22,022 nucleotides of DNA from a virus. The DNA is taken from positions 1 to 22,022 of IMG/VR virus record IMGVR_UViG_3300032287_000314; one strand, 5' to 3'. Positions within the stretch are counted from its first letter, which is position 1. Every line of letters starts with the position of its first letter. The translations under genes were made by a program, and so were the position numbers. The notes under the pieces are model-generated. The model did not search any database, was not told the DNA's origin, and worked only from the letters and a program-made list of their open reading frames with translations. Of the stretch, positions 7,331-13,430 are shown piece by piece.

Positions 7331-7843
7331 TTAGCAAGCGCCGCCTTTTTTATAACCCTTAACCATGCCGCCATTCATCATTTTCTTAGCTTTGCCTGTG
7401 CCCGATATCTTTTCGCCCATAGCCATGCGCTTGTGTTGATTGATAGCGCCTTTGTTTACAGAGCCACCTGCTTTGTAGCGCCCTGCTTCAGCAAGTATCC
7501 TTTCTTTTCTAAGGTCTCGTGCTGCCGCTCTCGTGCCCTCATTTCTGAGCCTTCTGCGCATTTCTTTTTCTGCTTCCTTGTCCAGCTGCTTGCCCTTTTC
7601 CGTCCCCGCTATACGTTGAATATCTTCGCCTACTTTTGTAACGCCTTCCATGTAGACATCCTTCAGGCCTTTACCAACACCTTTGATTTTTTCTATTACG
7701 CCTTCTTCTTCGACTTCTCCACCTTCAGCCATCATCACAGGGCCGCTGGTTTTTCTGTTTGGCGTAGAAATCATTTTATTACGGGGGCCTGATGAAACAG
7801 CACCGCCACCCTTAGTTGCCGCACCCATTCCTCTGCCAGCCAT
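7331..7843 (-). CDS. Lys/Gly-rich small virion-cluster protein with repeated Gly-Gly motifs
   Basis: A 170-residue protein, ATG with AAAGGGA ribosome site, starting just after the stop of the gene before. The ends are low-complexity and basic, and the middle (about 45-115) is a charged helix (EEEGVIEKIKGVGKGLKDVY, EKGKQLDKEAEKEMRRRLRN). A short motif recurs: AEGGEV (39-44), KAGGSV (124-129), MNGGMV (156-161) and the terminal KKGGAC (165-170). It also begins with MGAATKGGGAV, which echoes MGVATRGGGRA at the end of the neighbouring protein. I know of no assigned function. The composition suggests a flexible DNA- or head-interior-associated protein or an assembly peptide carrier. This is inference. 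Confidence 0.7.
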   Translation of the reverse strand: MAGRGMGAATKGGGAVSSGPRNKMISTPNRKTSGPVMMAEGGEVEEEGVIEKIKGVGKGLKDVYMEGVTKVGEDIQRIAGTEKGKQLDKEAEKEMRRRLRNEGTRAAARDLRKERILAEAGRYKAGGSVNKGAINQHKRMAMGEKISGTGKAKKMMNGGMVKGYKKGGAC

Positions 7844-7845
7844 GA

Positions 7846-8262
7846 TTATTTCCCTTTCATAAGTGCGCGGCCACCGCCACGTGTTGCAACGCCCATTGCC
7901 TTGCCCTTACCTGTTTTTTTAGCCACTGCGCCGCCTTTTTTAAACATTGGCGTTTTAGTCGCTCTAGCCTGCATCAATTTTCCTATGGGACCCATTCCTT
8001 TGCCCTGTTTTTTAACCATGGCAAGCATGCCGATAGAACCCGCTCCTAGCTTGTCCTTTGCTCGCATTGCTTCGTCTTTTGCTTTTGCTTCGTCTTTTGC
8101 CATGTTACCTGCTGCATTAGCTGCCATGGCTTTTGTAAGCGCTCCTGTAATCGCTCCTGATATACCGCTAAATTTGCCCGAGTTTTTAGCGCCCATGTAC
8201 CCTGCGGGTGCGTTAGCGGTTGCCGTAGCCACTTTTTTAAATGCTTTACCTAAAAGTCCCAT
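7846..8262 (-). CDS. Ala/Lys/Gly-rich hypothetical protein
   Basis: A 138-residue protein with ATG start and AAGGAG ribosome site about 9 nt upstream. The N-terminal half is small-residue rich and could form an amphipathic or membrane-active helix (ISGAITGALTKAMAANAAGN, 34-53), followed by a charged helix with repeated AKDEA/AKDK (55-71). The C-terminal 30 residues are strongly basic and carry FKKGGAVAKK (107-116) and MGVATRGGGRA (123-132), motifs shared with the next protein. The adjacent 170-residue protein may be a diverged paralogue sharing only these tails. Function unknown. Possible roles are binding packaged DNA or acting in genome delivery, with no direct evidence. Confidence 0.7.
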   Translation of the reverse strand: MGLLGKAFKKVATATANAPAGYMGAKNSGKFSGISGAITGALTKAMAANAAGNMAKDEAKAKDEAMRAKDKLGAGSIGMLAMVKKQGKGMGPIGKLMQARATKTPMFKKGGAVAKKTGKGKAMGVATRGGGRALMKGK

Positions 8263-8278
8263 GCTGATATCTCCTTAA

Positions 8279-8551
8279 TTAGGCTCGTTGTTGGATGAGC
8301 CGGTCAATTTTTTCTTCAAGCTTGTTAAAGCGCTGATCAATGTGATCCGAAATTTTGTCAATTTCTGCTTGAGTAACGTTATCACGGGCTACCTCTTCTC
8401 TTGTCTTGTTTAGGAGAATACCTAAGCGCTGTACTTCAGCCGCTTGCAGTTGTACTTTTTCAGCATTCTGCTTATAAACTATGGCGGTTAACCCCATAAT
8501 TACTGAAATTAAAGTGTTCCACCCAATTAAAACAATCGTAGACGTTTCCAT
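8279..8551 (-). CDS. Small membrane protein with coiled coil (holin-like candidate)
   Basis: A 90-residue protein whose ATG overlaps the preceding stop by one base (TAATG). Residues about 5-26 (TIVLIGWNTLISVIMGLTAIV) form a single membrane helix, followed by a long charged coiled coil to the C-terminus (DKISDHIDQRFNKLEEKIDR). This one-helix-plus-coil layout is shared by small phage proteins annotated as holin-like, spanin-like or unknown. The gene sits among structural genes and no endolysin is visible in the window, so a lysis role is only one option. An inner-membrane or delivery-channel protein is another. Confidence 0.72.
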   Translation of the reverse strand: METSTIVLIGWNTLISVIMGLTAIVYKQNAEKVQLQAAEVQRLGILLNKTREEVARDNVTQAEIDKISDHIDQRFNKLEEKIDRLIQQRA

Positions 8552-8853
8552 TACGCTGCTGCCCCACCTTCAAACAGGATAGTAATGCTTAAAATGGTTG
8601 CTCCAAGCTTAATGAAGGCACCATCTTTAAACAAAATTCCCTGATCAGGGATTACAAAGTTTTGAGAATCGGCCACCGTGGTAGTCGAGATTTTTAACAG
8701 TAAGGGATCGGTATCTGCATCCCCATCAAAAAACTCAGCCGTTGAGGGACCACCTACTCCATGCGTAAAATATATGCCTACCACACGGGTACGACCATTA
8801 ATAGCCTGCCCCGTAGCTGTCTTATATACCGCCGATATATTGCTGGCACTCAT
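8551..8853 (-). CDS. Small beta-rich structural protein, function unknown
   Basis: A 100-residue protein with a very strong ribosome site (GGAGG, 5 nt before ATG). Recognisable stretches are TRVVGIYFTHG, STAEFFDGDADTDPLLLKI, FVIPDQGILFKDGAFIKLG and the terminal SITILFEGG. The pattern (hydrophobic strand, EF-DG, LKI, IP--GILF, terminal strand) matches small beta-sandwich proteins seen after capsid genes in aquatic phages. These are usually unnamed and may be head decoration or head-tail proteins. It has no membrane segment. Translation is coupled to the membrane/coiled-coil protein that follows. Confidence 0.72.
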   Translation of the reverse strand: MSASNISAVYKTATGQAINGRTRVVGIYFTHGVGGPSTAEFFDGDADTDPLLLKISTTTVADSQNFVIPDQGILFKDGAFIKLGATILSITILFEGGAAA

Positions 8854-8897
8854 ACGCGCCTCCTATTTAAAGACTGATTTTTATAAGGAGCCGTTTA

Positions 8898-9371
8898 TTA
8901 AGCTGTACGAGTAAACACATACGCTGTGGCACTTGAAAACATTAAAGTGAAACGTGCCAAGCCTGTTACGCCTGCAGCAACGGTCAGGTCGCCAAACGAA
9001 CCCGGAGTATCCACAGCAGCACTAGAAAGAATGCCGTTTACGGCAACTACCATAGTCACCGTGCTTGCACCAGCGGTGTTGTCAATATACAAATCAAACA
9101 CAGTTCCCTTTGCGGCACCCAATGCTGCGCCCAACAAGGTTCCTGTAGGTAAAGTAATTGCGGTCGCTGCGGCAGAAGTAGAAGTGATGTAACCGGTAGC
9201 TACTTGGGTTGCAGTAGCGGTTGCTGTAGCGTTAATTGCAGCCGTTGTGGCGTGTGTAATGCGACCAGTGCCTGCAATATTGCCTGTAACGTTGCCTGTA
9301 ACGTTGCCCGTTAAGTTGCCAATAAAGCCATTGGTAGACGTAACTGGGCCGGAAAAGGTAGTAGATGCCAT
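8898..9371 (-). CDS. Repeat-containing small virion protein, possible head fibre or decoration
   Basis: A 157-residue protein with ATG start and GAGGAAA ribosome site. It is the first gene after the terminator and candidate promoter at 9436-9512, so it opens the second module. The N-terminal STTFSGPVTSTNGFIG is followed by four-residue repeats (LTGNVTGNVTGNIAG, about 19-33), then an Ala/Thr-rich region and a beta-rich C-terminal domain (GTVFDLYIDNTAG, LARFTLMFSSATAYVF). Proteins beginning FSGPVxSxxGF-G with GNVTGN repeats are common near capsid genes of aquatic phages. The repeat resembles the stalk of small fibres, so a capsid-surface fibre or decoration protein is the best guess. No direct evidence. 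Confidence 0.75.
   Translation of the reverse strand: MASTTFSGPVTSTNGFIGNLTGNVTGNVTGNIAGTGRITHATTAAINATATATATQVATGYITSTSAAATAITLPTGTLLGAALGAAKGTVFDLYIDNTAGASTVTMVVAVNGILSSAAVDTPGSFGDLTVAAGVTGLARFTLMFSSATAYVFTRTA
9270..9317 (-). repeat. Four tandem 12-bp units coding Thr-Gly-Asn-Val
   Basis: Four adjacent 12-bp units (plus strand gcctgcaatatt, gcctgtaacgtt twice, gcccgttaagtt) encode the N/G/T-rich repeat in the protein at 8898-9371. Two units are identical, so copy number could change by slippage without breaking the frame. Confidence 0.8.
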
Positions 9372-9435
9372 TTTAATTTCCTCACATGCGAGAAACTGGG
9401 CATATCTGTCTGCATGTCGTCAGCCGGGACTGTCA

Positions 9436-9464
9436 GATATACCGGGGACCCCGGAATAGTGCAA
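9436..9464 (-). promoter_or_regulatory. Candidate sigma70-type promoter with palindromic spacer
   Basis: On the minus strand, TTGCAC (9459-9464) and TATATC (9436-9441) are separated by exactly 17 bp. The boxes match the consensus at 3/6 and 4/6 positions, so the promoter is weak by sequence. The spacer contains a perfect inverted repeat, CCGGGG-T-CCCCGG (9442-9454), directly abutting the -10 box. A further 7-bp inverted repeat (ATATCTG 9402-9408, CAGATAT 9434-9440) overlaps the -10. The position between the capsid-gene terminator and the next gene makes a new promoter likely, and the palindromes suggest operator control or an RNA hairpin. Confidence 0.42.
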
Positions 9465-9481
9465 ATATACACGAACCACTA

Positions 9482-9512
9482 TAAAAGAAAAAGGGGGCCG
9501 AAGCCCCCTTTT
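9482..9512 (-). terminator. Rho-independent terminator after the capsid gene
   Basis: Read on the minus strand this is AAAAGGGGGC-TTCG-GCCCCCTTTT followed by a T-rich tail (TTTTTCTTTT). The 6-bp G:C stem (9493-9498 with 9503-9508) is extended by A:T pairs and closed by a UUCG tetraloop, an unusually stable hairpin. It lies only 2 bp beyond the capsid stop codon, so it would end the head-module transcript. The A-rich left flank could also let it work weakly on the plus strand. Confidence 0.93.
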
Positions 9513-9514
9513 GT

Positions 9515-10423
9515 TTACGCTGCGCCTTCGGAACCGAAGATACCGCGCCAATCAGAGAAGCCGAACGAATAACGCTCACGCGCTTTGTAGCGCACGTTAC
9601 CTGTGTCGAAATCACCTTCAAAGGCGGTCTTGATACCTACACGCTGGAACATCTTCATGCCGTTAGGTGCATCAGTCAAAATGAAGTATGCATCTGGATC
9701 GGTCAAGTAGTGGTTCACTGTGTAACCCTGTGGAACCATGCCCATGTTACGAATCGCGTTGATATCGTTATCTGCTGTACCAACACGCAGAGTCGATTTC
9801 AAAATACGATCAGCCGTAAATTGGAGTTCTTTAGGGATAACCAGTTTCAAGCCTTGAACAGCGATCTTCAAGTTACGCTCATCAACGAACGAAGCGATGT
9901 CAATCAACGCTTGTTCCAGTGAGGTTTCCGAAAGATCGGCTGCTGTTGCCAGCTTGTTTGCTTGGTTAGGGCCACCAATAATTGGATGGGCTGTTGAGCA
10001 CAAAGTAGCGCCGTCACCACCGATAGAGGTAGTAAAGGCACCATTCAGTACGCCTGCAGCTTTAATCTGCTTAGTGGTTGCCATTGAACGTGCCAAAGCA
10101 CGTGTGTAACGAGCGGAGAGACGGTCGTACAAGTTATCTTCTACTGCTTCTTCAGTCAGAGAGAATGCCAAAGCAATCGTCTCATGAGTGTAGCGAGCAG
10201 TATAGACTTCCTGAGCAGTGTCATAGTCTACGCCAGCGCCTTCAGTTTTGGTTGGAGCCTCACCGAAGCCGGACAGCATAACTTCTTCTTCAAAAGCACG
10301 ATCAGAAGACTCAATATCATAAATTTGAGCGTGTTCTTGTTCGTAACCCTTGTATTCCATGCCGAACAGAGCGTTCAGGCCGGGCTCCAACTCTTTGACT
10401 AGTTGTGCACGTGAAATTGCCAT
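9515..10423 (-). CDS. Major capsid protein (HK97 fold)
   Basis: A 302-residue protein with ATG and AGGAG ribosome site 8 nt upstream. It carries conserved stretches of a phage capsid family: PGLNALFGMEYKGYEQEHAQ and YDIESSDRAFEEEVMLSGFG in the N-arm/E-loop region, then YTHETIALAFSLTEEAVEDN, LYDRLSARYTRALARSMATT and KQIKAAGVLNGAF (about 95-130), and a C-terminal beta region ending in RERYSFGFSDWRGIFG. The size and the position after scaffold and decoration genes and before a strong terminator fit the main head subunit. I see no protease gene, and the scaffold is separate, so a P22-like assembly without protein cleavage is plausible. The terminator right after it may also stabilise this highly expressed message. 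Confidence 0.9.
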   Translation of the reverse strand: MAISRAQLVKELEPGLNALFGMEYKGYEQEHAQIYDIESSDRAFEEEVMLSGFGEAPTKTEGAGVDYDTAQEVYTARYTHETIALAFSLTEEAVEDNLYDRLSARYTRALARSMATTKQIKAAGVLNGAFTTSIGGDGATLCSTAHPIIGGPNQANKLATAADLSETSLEQALIDIASFVDERNLKIAVQGLKLVIPKELQFTADRILKSTLRVGTADNDINAIRNMGMVPQGYTVNHYLTDPDAYFILTDAPNGMKMFQRVGIKTAFEGDFDTGNVRYKARERYSFGFSDWRGIFGSEGAA

Positions 10424-10436
10424 GATTTAGCTCCTA

Positions 10437-11018
10437 TTAAGTTAGGCCAGCAACACCAATGCTGCTGTATTGATGCGCATTGATCTTTACAACCACTTGG
10501 GTGAAGTTTTCACCTAACGCATTGTTGGGCGCGTTATACAGGCCAACAATCTTTAGGACCAGAGTATTAGTAGTCGTAATGGTGGACGAATCCAGTTCCA
10601 TTGCAGAAAGACCATTAACCGTGCTGCCTGCAGTGGCGGTAACCGCTCCATTTTGACCAATATCAGCTTGAACAATGTCTTCATCAGCCTGAACTACATA
10701 AAGCTGACTAGGATCATCAAGCACTTCCGCCATAATTTGGCCTGAAGTGATGTTCACCGAACCCGGATAGTAGTTCTTCCAAGTTGGCTTGCCTGTAGTT
10801 GGATCAGTGTAGTTAACACCGTTAAATACACCAACTGCAGTAGCATGAGTACCACTAACATATTTAACAAGGTAACCAGCAACCAAAGTTACTAAGTCGC
10901 CTTGAAAGATAGCGCCAGCCTGATTATCCGCAATAACATATCCATACTGCTTCTGACCACCAGTAGCAGATAGATTGCCAAGAGGACGCAGACCATAGGC
11001 TTTATCAACGTTTGCCAT
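10437..11018 (-). CDS. Probable capsid decoration/head-stabilising protein
   Basis: A 193-residue protein, ATG with AAGGAA ribosome site, 13 bp before the capsid gene. The N-terminus MANVDKAYGLRPLGNLSATG is typical of phage proteins encoded next to the capsid gene. The rest is beta-rich with few charges (GYVIADNQAGAIFQGDLVTL, a VGVFNGVNYTDPTTGKP loop, LVLKIVGLYNAPNNALGENF). Abundant virion proteins of this kind usually bind the outside of the capsid as decoration or cement. No signal peptide or membrane segment is present. The role is inferred from pattern and neighbours. Another possibility is a minor capsid or head-fibre base protein. Confidence 0.78.
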   Translation of the reverse strand: MANVDKAYGLRPLGNLSATGGQKQYGYVIADNQAGAIFQGDLVTLVAGYLVKYVSGTHATAVGVFNGVNYTDPTTGKPTWKNYYPGSVNITSGQIMAEVLDDPSQLYVVQADEDIVQADIGQNGAVTATAGSTVNGLSAMELDSSTITTTNTLVLKIVGLYNAPNNALGENFTQVVVKINAHQYSSIGVAGLT

Positions 11019-11042
11019 TTGTCTATTCCTTAAAAAAGTTTA

Positions 11043-11522
11043 CTAATCAATTTTTGGACTTCCAAAAACCGTTTTAGACTGTCTAGTAGGTCGGTTAATA
11101 CGCATAGTGTCATGCGCATTCGACTTCATTAGATCATTGTCTACAGATTGCATTTGATCACGGGTGCGCGAGGCGTAATATGCATTTCGCTCCGCTACCG
11201 TCTCTTCTGGAATACGAGCAAGAAGCAAACTTCCCACGCCGATAATACCGGCATGTCGGTTTGTCTCATCACCGCCGTTCACGAAATCAGGATATTCATC
11301 TGCACGGACTAGTTCGTATCCTTCTCGTAGGCGAGAAGAAACATTGATACGATCATCTACTCCGCCAGCTTCGGCGCGAATCCAACGGTGTTTGTATCCC
11401 GGAGGCGCAGCAGGCGCATCCAATTTGGAAGGAGGAGCCCAAGGTCTACGACGCGTAGCCATCTCGCGAGTCTCAGACTTGCGTGAACTACGATTCAAAC
11501 TAGGTATGTCGATTTTGTCCAT
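11043..11522 (-). CDS. Conserved head-cluster protein, function unknown
   Basis: A 159-residue, strongly charged protein. The ATG at 11522 is preceded by AAAGGA inside the end of the scaffold gene. A second in-frame ATG at residue 21 (MATRRRPWAPPSKLDAP) could be the real start, since the best-conserved part begins there. The block RRPWAPPSKLDAPAAPPGYK followed by HRWIRAE is one I associate with aquatic phage head clusters. The C-terminal half is helical and basic. It lies between scaffold and decoration genes, which suggests procapsid assembly or internal-head function, but nothing in the sequence proves this. Confidence 0.74.
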   Translation of the reverse strand: MDKIDIPSLNRSSRKSETREMATRRRPWAPPSKLDAPAAPPGYKHRWIRAEAGGVDDRINVSSRLREGYELVRADEYPDFVNGGDETNRHAGIIGVGSLLLARIPEETVAERNAYYASRTRDQMQSVDNDLMKSNAHDTMRINRPTRQSKTVFGSPKID

Positions 11523-11526
11523 GGTC

Positions 11527-12441
11527 TTAATCCTTTACATATTTGGCATATTCCTCAAGCGGAACACCCAATTTTTTAGCAATAGCTACCTGACTCGGCG
11601 TAAGCCGGACAGAGCGGCGCGCATTATTTACTCCCGAAGAACGGGTTGCAGGTGCAACCGGATGCGCTGGCCGATTGACTCTGGAAGATTGTCGCGGTTT
11701 TCCTAGCTTATGCGGAAAGTACTCACTCATGCGATTATCGAGCTCATAATAATACTCATCGCTCTCCGGGTCAAACTTCTCCTGAACCACTAATTGCATG
11801 TGTACTGCCTGAACCGCATTTGTCATTACCGGATCAACGCCATACCACTCGTTTCGCTCTGCCCACTCCTCTGCTCGCGGGTCTGGCGCACGTGGTCGTT
11901 GTTGCGTTTGCTGCGGTTGTTCTTGCTGTCGCTGTTGCTGGGCAACGTAAACCTCAGTTTGTTGCTGGCGTTGGGCAGAAGCTGCAGCAATTTGACGCTG
12001 ATCCATCATGATAGAGGTCAAACGCTCTTGCGCCTCAGTCTCCGTATCAATATCGCCTTCTTCTCTTGCCTGCCTAATAACTGCCTTTAACGCAGCCGCT
12101 TGAGTCTCTACACGACCCCTTGCCTCAGTTAAACGCTCTGTATCCGTCACATGAAAGCGCCGCTCTAGCTCTTGAGCCTTCTGTTGAACACTCTTAGCGT
12201 ACTCCAGAGCCGCCGTTTCACGACGTTCTGTCTCACGTAGACGAGCAGTTAACTTATCTATGCGTTTTTTGACAGAATCGTTGTACTTATCCATCTCCAA
12301 CGACTGTTTATTGCCCTCTACCCTTACCTCAGGCGCTTCTTCGGTCCCCGTTACTTCGGCATTTGAACCATCTTCGTTCATCTCTACCGTAGTCGCTTCC
12401 TCATTGTCACCAATATCAAATTCAAGTTGTTCTGTGGACAT
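11527..12441 (-). CDS. Scaffolding protein
   Basis: A 304-residue protein. Its ribosome site (AAGGGG) begins at the stop codon of the co-chaperonin gene. The layout is classic for phage scaffolds: a disordered, highly acidic N-terminus (1-45), a long coiled coil (about 55-160) rich in Arg/Glu/Gln, a Gln-rich stretch (VYVAQQQRQQEQPQQTQQRP, about 168-187), a globular piece (EWAERNEWYGVDP) and a basic C-terminal helix (275-304, ending LTPSQVAIAKKLGVPLEEYA then KYVKD) that would bind the capsid protein. It lies between portal and capsid genes, the usual scaffold position. It would guide capsid assembly and then leave before packaging. No protease domain is visible. Confidence 0.86.
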   Translation of the reverse strand: MSTEQLEFDIGDNEEATTVEMNEDGSNAEVTGTEEAPEVRVEGNKQSLEMDKYNDSVKKRIDKLTARLRETERRETAALEYAKSVQQKAQELERRFHVTDTERLTEARGRVETQAAALKAVIRQAREEGDIDTETEAQERLTSIMMDQRQIAAASAQRQQQTEVYVAQQQRQQEQPQQTQQRPRAPDPRAEEWAERNEWYGVDPVMTNAVQAVHMQLVVQEKFDPESDEYYYELDNRMSEYFPHKLGKPRQSSRVNRPAHPVAPATRSSGVNNARRSVRLTPSQVAIAKKLGVPLEEYAKYVKD

Positions 12442-12450
12442 TTTTACCCC

Positions 12451-12921
12451 TTAGTACATGTGTAGGATATCTTTTGGGTCTGCTACAGTGCCCAAAATCT
12501 CATCATCGTTAAGAAACCGTATCTCGCCACCATCAATAGGGATACGAGAACCTGCATAACGACCGAAAATGACCCAATCACCCTCCTTGCACCACGGACC
12601 GTTAGGAAACTTGCTCTGATCCATGTAAGCTAAGTCGCCCATACGCAAAACATAGCCACACGTCGTAGCTAATTGCGTCTTCTTCTGGGTTTCTTCCGCT
12701 AATTCAATACCGCCTCTAGAGCGTTTAGCTCCGCGATAAGGCAAAAGGGCAACCCGCCATCCCGTTGGGGTCGGCAAGTGAGCCATGATGTCTTTTTCTA
12801 GCTTCTCGACATCAATATTTCCGTCTTCCGTAAACGCATTCTCAATAGAGGACGAGTTCTCCTCTTGTTCTTGCCATTTACGTTGTAATGCAGTCAGGTT
12901 TTCTTCCGCTACAGCTTCCAT
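12451..12921 (-). CDS. GroES-like (Cpn10) phage co-chaperonin
   Basis: A 156-residue protein with an ideal AAAGGAGG ribosome site. Residues about 50-148 match the Cpn10 fold: PTGWRVALLPYRGAKRSRGG, then IELAEETQKKTQLATTCGYV, the GDWVIFGRYAGSRI segment and the end GGEIRFLNDDEILGTV. The mobile loop that contacts GroEL is R63-K81, with GGIEL (70-74) in the place of the GroEL-binding hydrophobic tripeptide. A 50-residue acidic N-terminal extension (KWQEQEENSSSIENAFTEDG) is absent from bacterial GroES (about 97 residues). Phage co-chaperonins such as T4 gp31 replace host GroES to fold the capsid protein in GroEL. Location between portal and scaffold fits capsid folding. I am confident of the fold; the substrate is inferred. 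Confidence 0.88.
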   Translation of the reverse strand: MEAVAEENLTALQRKWQEQEENSSSIENAFTEDGNIDVEKLEKDIMAHLPTPTGWRVALLPYRGAKRSRGGIELAEETQKKTQLATTCGYVLRMGDLAYMDQSKFPNGPWCKEGDWVIFGRYAGSRIPIDGGEIRFLNDDEILGTVADPKDILHMY

Positions 12922-12936
12922 TAGTCCTCCTTTGGG

Positions 12937-13125
12937 TTAATCATCAGCAAAATGTTTGTTTGCCAACTCCTTGACAGCGTCAACTGCCAAATTCAAACCC
13001 TCCAGACGGCCCATGAGGAACTTGTAACGCTCCATATCTGGAATACTTCCAGACAACACATGACCCTTTGTGTCTTCTTGCAAAGTCTTCAGCTCTTTTA
13101 AGAGCGACTCTGTAAAAGTAAGCAT
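12937..13125 (-). CDS. Small helical hypothetical protein
   Basis: A 62-residue, mostly helical protein (LTFTESLLKELKTLQEDTKG, MERYKFLMGRLEGLNLAVDA, VKELANKHFADD). The ATG has only a weak GGGAAA upstream. The 56-bp gap before it contains interleaved inverted repeats that could form a pseudoknot in the RNA. Similar small proteins sit beside portal genes in related phages without a known role. A competing frame (12980-13162) is less protein-like and I treat it as a shadow. Possible roles are portal-assembly helper or dimeric scaffold-like peptide, neither supported directly. Confidence 0.66.
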   Translation of the reverse strand: MLTFTESLLKELKTLQEDTKGHVLSGSIPDMERYKFLMGRLEGLNLAVDAVKELANKHFADD

Positions 13126-13146
13126 GGTTATTTCCCATGAGAAGCA

Positions 13147-13176
13147 GACGGTATAAAGCCACCGTCAGGAGGGCTT
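13147..13176 (-). promoter_or_regulatory. Interleaved inverted repeats, candidate RNA pseudoknot
   Basis: In the minus-strand RNA, AAGCC (13172-13176) can pair with GGCTT (13156-13160), and GACGGT (13161-13166) with ACCGTC (13147-13152). The order is stem1-5', CTCCT, stem2-5', stem1-3', TAT, stem2-3', which is the order of an H-type pseudoknot. It begins five T after the stop of the gene at 13182-13430 and ends 21 bp before the next ATG. No T tract follows, so it is not a terminator. It may control translation of the 62-residue gene or protect the message. Stems are short, so chance is possible. Confidence 0.3.
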
Positions 13177-13181
13177 AAAAA

Positions 13182-13430
13182 TCAATAAATCTTAACTTTG
13201 TTAAAGGCATCCTTACGGTAAACCTCGCGCACAGGACCCATCACGCCACCTTTTCGCATAGGCTTTGTTTTCCCCGCACTCTCGTAAGCAATTGCCGCAG
13301 CTTGCTTGACAGCGGCTTTCTTGCTCTTGGGCGCACTTGTACCAATCTTCCCTGTTTTCTTAAACGTTCCGACCATCTCTCCAATGTTGGAGCTAATGGT
13401 CATCTTGCTTTTACCTTTTTTAAGTGGCAT
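13182..13430 (-). CDS. Small basic phage protein (DUF6496-like)
   Basis: I chose the ATG at 13430 (82 residues) because a GGAGG ribosome site lies 5 nt upstream. A longer frame from 13499 would run deep inside the portal gene without such a site. The start overlaps the portal stop by 11 bp. The protein is very basic: MPLKKGKSKM, ISSNIGEMVGTFKKTGKIGT, KSKKAAVKQAAAIAYESAGK. The ISSNI...KQAxAIAxxxAGK pattern resembles short proteins grouped as DUF6496, of unknown function. It also carries MRKGGVM (58-64), one of the Gly-Gly motifs shared by several proteins here. Its overlap with the portal gene suggests matched expression and a possible head-interior or DNA-binding role. Confidence 0.75.
   Translation of the reverse strand: MPLKKGKSKMTISSNIGEMVGTFKKTGKIGTSAPKSKKAAVKQAAAIAYESAGKTKPMRKGGVMGPVREVYRKDAFNKVKIY

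Noticed and set aside
9433-9621. Minus-strand 62-codon frame across the terminator
   Set aside because: It overlaps the capsid gene end and runs through the terminator hairpin; no ribosome site.
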